Source: Clostridiales bacterium
GTDB lineage: Bacteria > Bacillota > Clostridia > Christensenellales > Pumilibacteraceae
NCBI GenBank assembly: GCA_014799665.1
Contig: JAAVHP010000002.1
Span: 1-64,000 of the forward strand
Length of the DNA: 64,000 nt
Direction of reading: 5' to 3'
Part shown: one piece after another, positions 24,808-32,987 of the stretch
How the letters are laid out: each line of letters starts with the position of its first letter
Numbering within the stretch: position 1 is the stretch's first letter
Translations under genes and position numbers: made by a program
Notes under the pieces: model-generated
Databases searched by the model: none
What the model was told of the DNA's origin: nothing
The model's input: the letters and a program-made list of their open reading frames with translations, nothing else

Positions 24808-26067
24808 TTAATCTTCCTCTTTCTCGCTCACCGTGATCTTGACCTCGGCGACGCGTTTTTGCGTGGAGCGAGTGACGGTTATATGCAGGTTGTCGTAGTC
24901 GAAGCTTTCGCCCGCTACGGGGATCTTTTCCATTTGCTCAGTGACCCAGCCGCCGACCGACGCGCTCTCGAATTCCTCCCTGACGTCCGCGCCGATATAC
25001 TCGAAAGCGTCTAGGAGCGGCGCGTTGCCGTTGACGACGAACACGCCGTCGCCCGTCTTTTTAATGAATTCTTCGACCTCGTCGTGCTCGTCGTAGATTT
25101 CGCCGACAAGTTCTTCGAGTATGTCCTCCATGGTAATGATACCGCTCGTGCCGCCGTACTCGTCGACGACGACCGCCATGTGGATCTTGCCCTTTTGCAT
25201 CATGCGTAGCGCCGCCGAGATCTTCATGTTCTCCGACAGGCAAACGGTGTTCTGGATACAGCTCTTAAAATCGGTCGCGCCGTCGAGCGTGGCGATAAGA
25301 AAGTCTTTTTCGTGGATGATACCGATAACGGTGTCGATAGTGCCGCTGTACACGGGTATGCGCGAATACCCGTTCTCGCGGAATTTCTTGGCGACCTCGT
25401 CCATGCTTTCGCTCTCGCTCACGGCGACCACGCCCACGCGGTGGACCATGATGTCGCCCACGTCGAGGTCCTCGAACTCGATAGCAGAGCGGATGAGCTC
25501 GGACTCGTGCGCGTCGATACCGCCCTCGTTCTGCGCCGTTTCCACGTACGTCAAAAGCTCGTCCTCGGTTATGCCGGGCGATTTTTTGAGCTTGAACACT
25601 TTAAGCAAAAGCTTGCGCCATTGCGAGAATATCCACGTGAGCGGAAAGAATATAATTTCGAGCAGCCATATCGCGCCGCAGAACATACGGCAAAAGCCTT
25701 CGGGGTGTTCCTTGGCGATCGTTTTGGGGGTTATCTCGCCGAAGATCAAAACGGCAAGCGTCATCACCACGGTGGACAGCGTGACCGCCGTCGAGCCGTC
25801 GCCGAGAATACTGACAAACAAAACGGTAGCGAGCGACGAGCCCACTATGTTCACTATGTTATTGCCGATAAGTATCGTGGTGATCAGCTTATCGTATCTG
25901 TCTATCATGTTCCCGACGCGCTTCGCCCATTTTACGCCGTTAGCTTCTAGCGTGTGCAGTCTTACCCTGCTTACGCTCGTAAACGCCGTTTCCGCCGATG
26001 AGAAGAACGCCGAAAGAAAAACCAAAACTATTAATACTACTAATATTCCTATTTGAGATGGGTCCAT
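24808..26067 (-). CDS. CNNM/CorC-family transporter (hemolysin-like) with CBS pair
   Basis: 419 residues. Four hydrophobic segments in the first 140 residues form a DUF21 domain (AFFSSAETAFTSVSRVR is characteristic). Two CBS domains follow (about 200-330: DIMVHRVGVVAVSESESMDEVAKKF and VVVDEYGGTSGIITMEDILEELVGEI). The C-terminal CorC_HlyC domain comes last (GNAPLLDAFEYIG). The family exports or senses magnesium or cobalt. The start is ATG 26067; GGAG lies 16 bases upstream, rather far. A frame extending to a TTG at 26109 would overlap the -10 element, so it is rejected. Confidence 0.88.
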   Translation of the reverse strand: MDPSQIGILVVLIVLVFLSAFFSSAETAFTSVSRVRLHTLEANGVKWAKRVGNMIDRYDKLITTILIGNNIVNIVGSSLATVLFVSILGDGSTAVTLSTVVMTLAVLIFGEITPKTIAKEHPEGFCRMFCGAIWLLEIIFFPLTWIFSQWRKLLLKVFKLKKSPGITEDELLTYVETAQNEGGIDAHESELIRSAIEFEDLDVGDIMVHRVGVVAVSESESMDEVAKKFRENGYSRIPVYSGTIDTVIGIIHEKDFLIATLDGATDFKSCIQNTVCLSENMKISAALRMMQKGKIHMAVVVDEYGGTSGIITMEDILEELVGEIYDEHDEVEEFIKKTGDGVFVVNGNAPLLDAFEYIGADVREEFESASVGGWVTEQMEKIPVAGESFDYDNLHITVTRSTQKRVAEVKITVSEKEED

Positions 26068-26107
26068 GATGGACGAGTATGATCTCCTATCAATAATAAT
26101 ATTGTAC

Positions 26108-26136
26108 AATATAACATAAATTATTTAACTTGTCAA
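26108..26136 (-). promoter_or_regulatory. Promoter of the CNNM/CorC gene
   Basis: Minus strand TTGACA, 17-bp spacer, TATATT. The expected start is near 26101, giving a leader of about 34 nt. Confidence 0.75.
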
Positions 26137-26139
26137 GCC

Positions 26140-26240
26140 CTACTTCTTTGAAAAGAAGGAAAGAAACTTTTAGTGCCGGGTATGTGCGTATGTGATTTGT
26201 TCCGCTTTGAGCCCGAGTAATTTAGTTGCGTTATATGTCC
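26140..26240 (+). repeat. Dispersed hairpin repeat, long copy
   Basis: CCTACTTCTTT-gaa-AAGAAGG with a truncated right arm, then AAGAAACTTTTAGTGCCGGG and CCCGAGTAATTTAG. A partly decayed copy. Confidence 0.75.
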
Positions 26241-26263
26241 TACAAACCGACTGTCATTAATTT

Positions 26264-27211
26264 TTAATGAGCTAAATCGACGCTGATTCCTTCGCTCCAT
26301 AAACCGTCGCCCCAATACGGATGGTCGGCTGAGTTTTCGCCTTGTCGAATATATACCGAATGTAACCCTACGTTTTCACTGTTTTCGGTGTCTTTATCGC
26401 AATACCGAACAGCTATGCTATACTTACCGTCGGCGGTGTCGATCGAATAAGAAAACATACGAAATCTTTTCGTCATATTCCCATCGGCGTCGGTTTGAAT
26501 ATCCGTATCCGTAGCGATTTCGGTACACGCCGTATATTCCGCCGAATAATACGAAAAGAAGTTTTCAACGTTTTCGTCGAACGCGGTATTATCATTTATC
26601 ACTTTCGGGGCAAATAGCGTTTTAACGTTTTCGACGCTACCGCTTTGTAAAATGTTCATTGTCATGTCTATGTATTTATAGGGCTTAACAATGTAAATTC
26701 CTTTTCTATTATCATCGTCCCAATCGCTATCACCGTAAAACGAATAATCTTTAAGCGGATTGTCTTTTACGTTGAATATAAATAGCGACCAAATCCCGAC
26801 GTTGCCTTTATCGGAAGTATCCATATCGCACCAATACATAATAGCGTGGTATTTTTCTTGGCTTGTAGTAATATCTGCGCCGATTATAAACCATTTCTTT
26901 TTTACATTGTTGTCTACATCGTCAAAGGTTGCACCGGGCATATCAAAATTATGCGAAACAAAGCTTCCTTTGTAAAGATTTAATAATGCAGAAACGTCCT
27001 CGTCGAAGTTTTGTATATCGGCTATTTTGTTGGAAGCGAACAAAGCCTTAACGCCGCTGTGGTCGTTTTTGTCCAAACAGTCTATAAGTTTTTCCAAATT
27101 CTCTTTCGCCGCGTCAGAATTGGTTTCAAGCAAACCGCAACTGCAAAGCGCGAACATACTGCAAATACAAAGTACGATTGATATAAACAGCGATATTATT
27201 TTTTTCATCAT
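26264..27211 (-). CDS. Lipoprotein with duplicated DUF5104-like domain
   Basis: 315 residues, signal with lipobox CSCG (Cys25). Two similar domains are visible. The first runs about 30-170 (LEKLIDCLDKNDHSGVKALFASN ... FDEDVSALLNLYKG ... YHAIMYWCDMDTSDKGNVGIWSLFI). The second runs about 180-310 (MNILQSGSVENVKTLFAPKV ... FDENVENFFSYYSAE ... YSIAVRYCDKDTENSENVGLHSVYI). The shared W/Y-C-D-D-T-N-VG-S-I signature suggests DUF5104. An extracytoplasmic location is likely; function is unknown. Base composition is AT-richer than most neighbours. Confidence 0.75.
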   Translation of the reverse strand: MMKKIISLFISIVLCICSMFALCSCGLLETNSDAAKENLEKLIDCLDKNDHSGVKALFASNKIADIQNFDEDVSALLNLYKGSFVSHNFDMPGATFDDVDNNVKKKWFIIGADITTSQEKYHAIMYWCDMDTSDKGNVGIWSLFIFNVKDNPLKDYSFYGDSDWDDDNRKGIYIVKPYKYIDMTMNILQSGSVENVKTLFAPKVINDNTAFDENVENFFSYYSAEYTACTEIATDTDIQTDADGNMTKRFRMFSYSIDTADGKYSIAVRYCDKDTENSENVGLHSVYIRQGENSADHPYWGDGLWSEGISVDLAH

Positions 27212-27324
27212 TTTTAATATCCTTAAACATTTTCATTCTTAAATTTTACTATTCATGAAACATTTTGTCAATATCCCATCAAACAAAAATAATATAAGAT
27301 CAGACAAATTCACATAATACGGAT

Positions 27325-27690
27325 ATGAAGAGATCGATTTTATTGGCGGCAATTATAATCTGTTCAATGCTGTTTACCGTGAATAAGCAAAACGCATTTA
27401 GTGCCCATGCGCAAACGGATAATAAAAATATTGACGAGCTTTCTATAACCTTATTACACCCACATATAGAAAAAGCCATTACAGATTATTACGGCTTTAA
27501 CCGTCGTTACGAAATCGGCGATTCGGACATTGAGATTTTAGAGCGCGACGGGAACATTTTTACCGTAAAAGTAACAGTAGACACGTTCGAAGGTCCGCAC
27601 AACGATTACTTTACCGAAGTTCTGATTTTTAGGGTCGTGCCGTATGAAGTTACTCTAAAAAGCTATACTCACAGCGATTTTGTCAAATAA
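27325..27690 (+). CDS. Small exported protein (DUF3888-like)
   Basis: 121 residues with a cleavable signal peptide (about 1-28, FSAHAQ). The mature part reads LLHPHIEKAITDYYGFNRRYEIGDSDIEILERDGNIFTVKVTVDTFEGPHNDYFTEVLIF, the pattern of DUF3888 small secreted proteins of Bacillus/Clostridium. Function is unknown. It is AT-rich like the next gene, so the two may have been acquired together or reflect a local composition shift. No good Shine-Dalgarno sequence is seen. Confidence 0.65.
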   Translation: MKRSILLAAIIICSMLFTVNKQNAFSAHAQTDNKNIDELSITLLHPHIEKAITDYYGFNRRYEIGDSDIEILERDGNIFTVKVTVDTFEGPHNDYFTEVLIFRVVPYEVTLKSYTHSDFVK

Positions 27691-27722
27691 AAAACATCGC
27701 AAATCATCCGTCAATCAAATCA

Positions 27723-27751
27723 TTGAAAAATGTGTTGAGATATGCTATAAT
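27723..27751 (+). promoter_or_regulatory. Promoter of the acetyltransferase gene
   Basis: TTGAAA, 17-bp spacer, TATAAT, followed by a short leader with AGAGG before the ATG at 27770. Confidence 0.75.
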
Positions 27752-27769
27752 AGCTTTTAGAGGTATGAG

Positions 27770-28213
27770 ATGATTACTCTACGAAATTACACGGACAAAG
27801 ATATTCCTATTTTGAAGAAACACGGCTATGAGCATTGTTCGTATGAAGAATTGAAAAAATTGATTGACACATGGAATAGCAAAATTTACGATAATTCTTA
27901 TTTTGAGATGTATGCGATAGAGTTTGAATTTGAAATAGTGGGCTACGCTTCGCTTTATCAACGCTCAAAATCAATAGTCAGTTGCGGATTGGAAATATAC
28001 CCTGATTATCAAAGAAAAGGGTTTGCGTCAAGCGCATACAGTCAGCTTCTCGAAAATGCAAAAAACAAAGGTTTCAAAATTGCCGTTGCGCAGGTTTTAA
28101 TAGAAAACGCCGCAAGCATAGCGCTAAATAAAAAGCTCGGCTTTGAGTGCGAGAAATACGAATACATAAATAAACAAGGCAATAAAGTATATTATTTTAT
28201 TAAATCACTGTGA
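27770..28213 (+). CDS. GNAT-family N-acetyltransferase
   Basis: 147 residues. The acetyl-CoA-binding core is clear: IVSCGLEIYPDYQRKGFASSAYSQLLENAKNKGF (motif A, Q/RxxGxA/G as QRKGFA at about 83-88) and VLIENAASIALNKKLGFECEKYEYI (motif B). It transfers an acetyl group to an unknown amine, possibly a ribosomal protein, antibiotic or metabolite. It is AT-rich relative to the flanking iron operon. AGAGG lies six bases before the ATG. Confidence 0.88.
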   Translation: MITLRNYTDKDIPILKKHGYEHCSYEELKKLIDTWNSKIYDNSYFEMYAIEFEFEIVGYASLYQRSKSIVSCGLEIYPDYQRKGFASSAYSQLLENAKNKGFKIAVAQVLIENAASIALNKKLGFECEKYEYINKQGNKVYYFIKSL

Positions 28214-28234
28214 TTGTTCTAATCAACAAAAAAT

Positions 28235-28262
28235 AAAAGGACGGGCAACACCCGTCCTTTTA
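28235..28262. terminator. Bidirectional intrinsic terminator
   Basis: AAAAGGACGGG-caaca-CCCGTCCTTTT between the convergent acetyltransferase (+) and zinc-ribbon (-) genes. Confidence 0.9.
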
Positions 28263-28270
28263 AGAGCTAT

Positions 28271-28447
28271 TTAGTTATTGCGGTTTTGGTTACGCATAGC
28301 GGCGCGCTGCGCTTTATGCGCTTTGCGGCACTCGGGGCAGCGCGTAGGTTCGTGCTCGAAGCCCTTTTCGGCATAAAACTCTTGCTCGCCCGCGGTGAAC
28401 GTAAATTCCTTGCCGCAGTCTCTGCAAGTCAATACCTTATCGGTCAT
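28271..28447 (-). CDS. Small zinc-ribbon protein (zf-trcl type)
   Basis: 58 residues, ATG at 28447 preceded by GGAG at good spacing. Translated, it begins MTDKVLTCRDCGKEF and continues with FTFTAGEQEFYAEKGF, then CPECRKAHK and a basic tail. Two CxxC pairs (residues 8-11 and 37-40) bind zinc. This is the widespread short zinc-ribbon family of Firmicutes and Chloroflexi, of unknown role, possibly nucleic-acid binding. It lies between its own terminator and a 146-bp gap before the FeoB-associated gene. Confidence 0.88.
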   Translation of the reverse strand: MTDKVLTCRDCGKEFTFTAGEQEFYAEKGFEHEPTRCPECRKAHKAQRAAMRNQNRNN

Positions 28448-28593
28448 GTCGTTTTCTCCTTGATTTATTCAACTTTCAAAAACGACAGACAACGAGCTTT
28501 TTATTTTGAGCATTGTGAGCAATTTTCAAAACTTGTAGATTTGTTATACCACAATTTTCCCAAAAAGTCAAATAATTTATTAAGATCAATGCT

Positions 28594-28872
28594 CTACAAC
28601 AAATCCGTAAAGTCGCACGTAACCTCGGACTGAACGTTGATCTCGGGCATAGCGTCGTCGGGATCGTCGCCGTAGTATTTGTCCTTGGCGGCGGAAGCCG
28701 ACGGGCACGAGCCCGAAGCGGCACAGCCCGCGCACCCGCAGCCGCAGGACGACGTGCTTCCGCCCGTCTTGGCGGCTTTCTTATTGCGCACCGCTTTAAA
28801 CACCTTCCAGCCGACGATACCGCCGACGAACAAAATTATGAGTATTATCAAAACAATTTCGAGCGCGGTCAT
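28594..28872 (-). CDS. FeoB-associated Cys-rich membrane protein
   Basis: 92 residues: one N-terminal membrane helix (about 4-24), a short basic stretch, then a Cys cluster SSCGCGCAGCAASGSC (about 41-56) and an acidic tail. Its ATG overlaps the feoB stop (ATGA), with GGAG upstream, so it is translationally coupled. Such proteins accompany FeoB in Firmicutes and are thought to handle iron at the cytoplasmic exit, in place of FeoC. Confidence 0.88.
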   Translation of the reverse strand: MTALEIVLIILIILFVGGIVGWKVFKAVRNKKAAKTGGSTSSCGCGCAGCAASGSCPSASAAKDKYYGDDPDDAMPEINVQSEVTCDFTDLL

Positions 28873-31220
28873 TTCGTATTCTCCTTTTCGATTTCGCTGT
28901 CATCGGTTGCGGCGACAGCGGCAAGCGCGGCAGCTTCCGCGACCCTTTGCGCCTTGAACTTTTTAACGAGCTTGAACGCCGCGAACGCGATAAGCGCAAT
29001 GAGTATAAGCGTAACGGCAAGGCTCATGCCCCACATATAGGTATTGAAGTTGCCCAGCCAGAACACTACAAAGCTGACTACGTACGCGGTCAAAAGCCAG
29101 AACCCGATAGCTATCGCCGACTTCTTGCGCGAGTTGAGCTCGCCCATTGCCGCGCCGACAGCCGCCATGCACGGCACGCTGAACAGGTTGAACGCCATAT
29201 ACGCGAACATAGCCGCAGGGGTCATAGACCCTATCATAGCGTCGAACGCGCCCTGGTCGGCTTCGGACGCCGCGCCTTCGAGAATAGCGTCGCCGTCCAC
29301 GCCCGCGAGCGTGCCGAGCGTTGCTACGACCATCTCTTTGGCGATAAGCCCGGTGAACGCCGCAACGACGAACCGCCACGCGTACTCGTTGCACGCCGCC
29401 GTGCTTACAAACCCGTTGGGCGCCGCGAACACGGGATAGAACAAATACTGCAAGCCCCTGCCGATATAGCCGAGGATACTGACGTCGATATCGCAGTATC
29501 CGCCCTTGCCGAAGGACGACAGGAACCAAATAACGATGATCGAAACGGCAATGACCGTACCCGTGCGCACGAGCAAGTGCTTGGCTTTATCCCACAAATG
29601 GATCATAGTCGACTTGAACTGCGGACGGTGGTATGCGGGAAGCTCCATAATGAACGGCGGCGGATCGCCTTTGAGCATCGTCATTTTAAGAATGACGGCG
29701 GCGATTATCGCAACCGCGATACCCATAAAGTACATTATAAACACGGTAAGGTCGCCGTAGCCGTTCCAATACGTGTTAGCCATAATGCTGGCAAACGTCG
29801 CCCAGATCGGCAGCTTCGCCCCGCACGAGAAGAAGGGGGACAGCATGATAGTGAGCCTACGCTCTTTCTCGTTTTCGAGCGACTTGGTAGCGATAATTCC
29901 GGGCACGGCGCAGCCGAAACACATAAGGAGCGGCATGAACGCCCTACCCGACAAACCGAACCGACGGAACGCGCGGTCGAGTATGAACGCAACGCGCGCC
30001 ATGTATCCGGTGTCTTCCATAATGGAAAGGAAAAGATAAAGAAGAAGCACTTGCGGCACGAAGGAAAGAACCGAGTCGATACCGGACAGCAAGCCGTCGC
30101 AAAGGAAGCCTTCTACCCAGGTCCCCTCGTAGCCTGCGGCGATAAGCCCTTCGCGCGAAACGTCTATAAGACTGCCCGTACACCAGCCGAGTAGGCTTTG
30201 CAACCACACGCCCAGGCTCGGCACGCCGCATTCGCCCGGCTCGATCATGAGCGCCGAAGCGAACAGCTCGTTATTGACCGTCACGCCGAAAAGCGAATTG
30301 AGGAACAGTATATCCTCGCTGAACGTAACGTGGAAAACCACGAACATTATAACTATGAAAAGCGGTATCGCCCACACGCGGTGGGTAAGCACCTTGTCCG
30401 CCTTGTCCGACCGCGACAAACGCTTTTCGTGCGTGGCGCGTTTAAGGCAGGGCGAGTAATTCTTGGCTATGTAGCGGTAACGCATATCGGCAACGAACGC
30501 CTCGTAATCGCCGTCGTAGCCGTTGTCGGGCAGTTTATTCTTAACGCCCTCTATCGCCTTGGCTACGTTGGGAAAGCGCGTGCATTCCGCCGTATCGCCC
30601 TCTATTAGCTTTGTCGCGTGGAACAGCGGATGCTCTATCTTCTCTGCGGCGAGCGTATCGCGAATGCGCTCTATGAACTTAAAACACTCGCTGTTTTCAA
30701 GCACACTCACGCCCTTTCGCTCAGTCTTGCCGAGCTCGACGGCGCGTTGCATAAGCTCTTTTACACCCTTACCCTTTAACGCGCTTATCGCGTTCACGGG
30801 CACGCCGAGGGCGGTCGACAATCCGTCCACATCTATCTCGTCGCCCGAACGCTCTACGGCGTCCATCATGTTGAGCGCGACGAGCACGGGCACGTCCGCT
30901 TCGAGCACCTGCGTGGTGAGGTACAGATTGCGTTCGAGGTTGGTCGCGTCAACGATATTTATGATCAGATCGGGATGCTCGTCGATCATAAAGTTACGTG
31001 ACACGATTTCCTCGGGCGTGTACGGCGAAAGCGAGTAGATACCCGGAAGGTCGACTATCTCTATGCGCTCGTCCGTTTGCTTTTTGAGCCCTTTATACAG
31101 CCCCTCGCGCTTTTCGACCGTAACGCCCGGCCAGTTACCGACGTGCGCGGTACTGCCCGTCAAACGGTTGAACAGCGTGGTCTTGCCGCAGTTAGGGTTG
31201 CCTATCAGTGCTATCTTCAT
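28869..31220 (-). CDS. feoB: Ferrous iron transporter FeoB
   Basis: 783 residues. N-terminal G domain: G1 GNPNCGKT (7-14), G3 DLPG, G4 NMMD. A GDI helical domain follows, then the membrane part with two Gate motifs (FVPQVLLLYLFLSIMEDTGYMARVAFILDR and the later LIAKEMVVATLGTLAG) and FGCAVPG, typical of FeoB. It takes up Fe2+ across the membrane, driven or gated by GTP hydrolysis. It is the third gene of a four-gene operon (feoA, feoA, feoB, Cys-rich protein). GGAG precedes the ATG. Confidence 0.97.
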   Translation of the reverse strand: MKIALIGNPNCGKTTLFNRLTGSTAHVGNWPGVTVEKREGLYKGLKKQTDERIEIVDLPGIYSLSPYTPEEIVSRNFMIDEHPDLIINIVDATNLERNLYLTTQVLEADVPVLVALNMMDAVERSGDEIDVDGLSTALGVPVNAISALKGKGVKELMQRAVELGKTERKGVSVLENSECFKFIERIRDTLAAEKIEHPLFHATKLIEGDTAECTRFPNVAKAIEGVKNKLPDNGYDGDYEAFVADMRYRYIAKNYSPCLKRATHEKRLSRSDKADKVLTHRVWAIPLFIVIMFVVFHVTFSEDILFLNSLFGVTVNNELFASALMIEPGECGVPSLGVWLQSLLGWCTGSLIDVSREGLIAAGYEGTWVEGFLCDGLLSGIDSVLSFVPQVLLLYLFLSIMEDTGYMARVAFILDRAFRRFGLSGRAFMPLLMCFGCAVPGIIATKSLENEKERRLTIMLSPFFSCGAKLPIWATFASIMANTYWNGYGDLTVFIMYFMGIAVAIIAAVILKMTMLKGDPPPFIMELPAYHRPQFKSTMIHLWDKAKHLLVRTGTVIAVSIIVIWFLSSFGKGGYCDIDVSILGYIGRGLQYLFYPVFAAPNGFVSTAACNEYAWRFVVAAFTGLIAKEMVVATLGTLAGVDGDAILEGAASEADQGAFDAMIGSMTPAAMFAYMAFNLFSVPCMAAVGAAMGELNSRKKSAIAIGFWLLTAYVVSFVVFWLGNFNTYMWGMSLAVTLILIALIAFAAFKLVKKFKAQRVAEAAALAAVAATDDSEIEKENTK

Positions 31221-31278
31221 TCTTTAACTCCTTTTTCGGCTGCACTTATCCGCCGAATAAATAAATTATAGTTAATTA

Positions 31279-31509
31279 CTAATCTATCTCCATAACAACG
31301 CATTCCGCTTCGGTCTTTCTGAGCGTGAGCTCGTACCCGCGAACGTTGATCTCGATAGGATCGCCGAGCGGCGCTTTTTTGCGCATTGTTATTTCCGCGC
31401 CGGGTGTAATGCCCATATCGAACAAACGCCGCCTGATGCGCCCCTCGCCCTCTACCTTCTTTACGCTCCCGCTCTCCTGCGGTGCAAATTCGGATAACCT
31501 TTTTTCCAT
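31279..31509 (-). CDS. feoA: FeoA-domain protein, second of two
   Basis: 76 residues forming an SH3-like FeoA domain: RIRRRLFDMGITPGAEITMRKKAPLGDPIEINVRGYELTLRKTEAECV. FeoA binds FeoB and is needed for transport. It lies 58 bp upstream of feoB with GGAG before the ATG. This copy keeps the PLGDPIE loop typical of transport FeoA. Confidence 0.93.
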   Translation of the reverse strand: MEKRLSEFAPQESGSVKKVEGEGRIRRRLFDMGITPGAEITMRKKAPLGDPIEINVRGYELTLRKTEAECVVMEID

Positions 31510-31593
31510 GACCTATTCTCCGTAAATATATTTGAGTTCGCCATTGCTAACCGCATGGCAAATAAAAACGCCCAAAAGCGCTCGCTTAAAATT

Positions 31594-31824
31594 CTAGGCG
31601 AACACGGGGCGTTTACGAACTATAATATGGCTGGCAATATCGCTGTTTAACGCGATACGTGCGTCGTGAACACGCACTATCATATTGCCGTCAGAAAAAG
31701 AAAGGGGCGTCAGCTCCGCGCCCGACATGATGCCGAGGTTTTCGAGATGCTTGCGCGTTTTAGTATCCGCTTCCACGCGAACGACCATCATGCTCTCGCC
31801 CGCCGCTGTTTGTGATAATGACAT
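31594..31824 (-). CDS. feoA: FeoA-domain protein, first of two
   Basis: 76 residues from ATG 31824 with a perfect AGGAGGT upstream; a longer frame would read through the operator sites. The FeoA fold is recognisable (MVVRVEADTKTRKHLENLGIMSGAELTPLSFSDGNMIVRVHDARIALNSDIASHIIV). It lacks the PLGDP loop and is closer to the FeoA-like domains that precede transport FeoA in many Clostridia. First gene of the iron operon. Confidence 0.9.
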   Translation of the reverse strand: MSLSQTAAGESMMVVRVEADTKTRKHLENLGIMSGAELTPLSFSDGNMIVRVHDARIALNSDIASHIIVRKRPVFA

Positions 31825-31858
31825 ATTCGCACCTCCTAAGTAATAATATTCGGTAGTC

Positions 31859-31894
31859 GTTCGCATTATGCAACTTTGGTTCGCATAGCGCAAC
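31859..31894 (-). promoter_or_regulatory. Two tandem 16-bp operator-like sites at the feo transcription start
   Basis: GTTCGCATTATGCAAC (31859-31874) and GTTCGCATAGCGCAAC (31879-31894) are direct repeats, 20 bp start to start, so two turns on the same helix face. Each is partly palindromic (GTTCGC ... GCAAC, TTGCAT ... ATGCGAA). They lie immediately downstream of the predicted start (about 31898), the place for a repressor. The regulator is unknown; a metal-sensing Fur- or DtxR-type protein is expected from the genes. Confidence 0.65.
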
Positions 31895-31904
31895 TACTAA
31901 CGAT

Positions 31905-31933
31905 ATTATATAGCTTATACGGTACGTTGTCAA
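31905..31933 (-). promoter_or_regulatory. Consensus promoter of the feo operon
   Basis: Minus strand TTGACA, 17-bp spacer, TATAAT. A perfect match, which fits a promoter that must be held off by a repressor. Confidence 0.9.
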
Positions 31934-31958
31934 GCAAAATAAGGGAGAAATCGAAAAA

Positions 31959-32873
31959 TTAATTATCGAGTATTATTTTGTCCTTATGGATCTTATCGAC
32001 GGAGAATATCGGTATAAGGCTTTTTAAATCGGTCGGGCGGGGCTCGTCGATAATGCCAGCGGCAAACGCGAGCTTACCAATTATCTGCTCGGGGGTGTAA
32101 GTCTTGAACAGCCGTTTTGCGCTGTCGCCCTCGCTCTTACTGAGCTTCCTTCCCGTTTTGTCGCAAACGAGCGGGATATGGTAATATCGGGGCGTGGGCA
32201 GACCCAAAAGCCGCTGTAAATAGATTTGCCGCGCGGTATCGTACAAGAGATCGGCGCCGCGCACGACCTCAGTCACGCCGCTTTCGCCGTCGTCCAAAAC
32301 CACCGCAAGCTGATACGCATACACGCCGTCGCTTCGTCTGATAATAAAGTCGCCGCACTCGGTTGGTAGGTTTTGGCACTGCTCGCCGCAAATGCCGTCC
32401 GTAAAGGTTATCGTCTCAATGGGCACGGATATTCTAAGCGACGGGGTCATGCGCGAGCCGCGCTCTGTTCTTTCCGCCGACGATAGAGCTTTGCAGGTTT
32501 TGGGATAGAGTATTCCTCCGTCGGGCAATCGCTTTATTTCGGGCGCGTGCAGTTCGGCGCGAGTACAAAAGCACGGATAGACTTCCGCACACGTAGAGAT
32601 AAGCTCGGTCGCCGCGCTATACGCCGCCGTGCGTTCGCTTTGCCAGATTATAGGCTCGTCGCTCGTAATGCCCACCGCTTCGAGCGTGGCGAGGATATCG
32701 AGCGCGGCGGAACGCGGACAACGCGGCGCATCCAGATCCTCTATACGAATAATGAACTTGCCGCCCTTGCTTTTAGCCGAAAGATACGCGACCGTAGCGC
32801 ACAAAAGATTGCCTACGTGCATGAACCCGCTCGGCGTGGGCGCAAATCTTCCTATGACCGTTCCGCTATTCAT
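31959..32873 (-). CDS. gluQ: Glutamyl-Q tRNA(Asp) synthetase
   Basis: 304 residues, about the length of YadB/GluQ-RS and lacking the anticodon-binding domain of GltX. The HIGH-type motif is GRFAPTPSGFMHVGNLL, the zinc site CFC (about 98-100) with Y-x3-C (YPKTC), and the KMSKS-type motif is KLSKSE. It transfers activated glutamate to queuosine in tRNA(Asp). Its ATG lies six bases after the -10 box and has no Shine-Dalgarno sequence. Confidence 0.92.
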   Translation of the reverse strand: MNSGTVIGRFAPTPSGFMHVGNLLCATVAYLSAKSKGGKFIIRIEDLDAPRCPRSAALDILATLEAVGITSDEPIIWQSERTAAYSAATELISTCAEVYPCFCTRAELHAPEIKRLPDGGILYPKTCKALSSAERTERGSRMTPSLRISVPIETITFTDGICGEQCQNLPTECGDFIIRRSDGVYAYQLAVVLDDGESGVTEVVRGADLLYDTARQIYLQRLLGLPTPRYYHIPLVCDKTGRKLSKSEGDSAKRLFKTYTPEQIIGKLAFAAGIIDEPRPTDLKSLIPIFSVDKIHKDKIILDN

Positions 32874-32879
32874 AACGGT

Positions 32880-32908
32880 ATTGTATCATGAAAAGAATTT
32901 TAATGCAA
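32880..32908 (-). promoter_or_regulatory. gluQ promoter with predicted leaderless start
   Basis: Minus strand TTGCAT, 17-bp spacer, TACAAT, then six bases and the ATG at 32873. The same geometry as at 23315-23351. Confidence 0.7.
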
Positions 32909-32910
32909 TA

Positions 32911-32935
32911 AAAAAGGCGTACCGAAGCACGCCTA
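32911..32935 (-). terminator. glpK terminator
   Basis: AGGCGTGC-ttcg-GTACGCCTTTTTT on the minus strand. It ends three bases before the gluQ -35 box. Confidence 0.88.
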
Positions 32936-32987
32936 TCCAAATTACAGCATCTATTCCTAATTTCTAATTTACAATCCCTAATTATTC

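Noticed and set aside
26068..26109. TTG start for the CNNM/CorC protein at 26109
   Set aside because: It overlaps the -10 box of the predicted promoter, upstream of the expected transcription start.
31562..31613. Terminator hairpin at the end of the first feoA
   Set aside because: AAAACGCCC/GGGGCGTTT is interrupted by a long loop and partly coding; termination here would cut off feoB.
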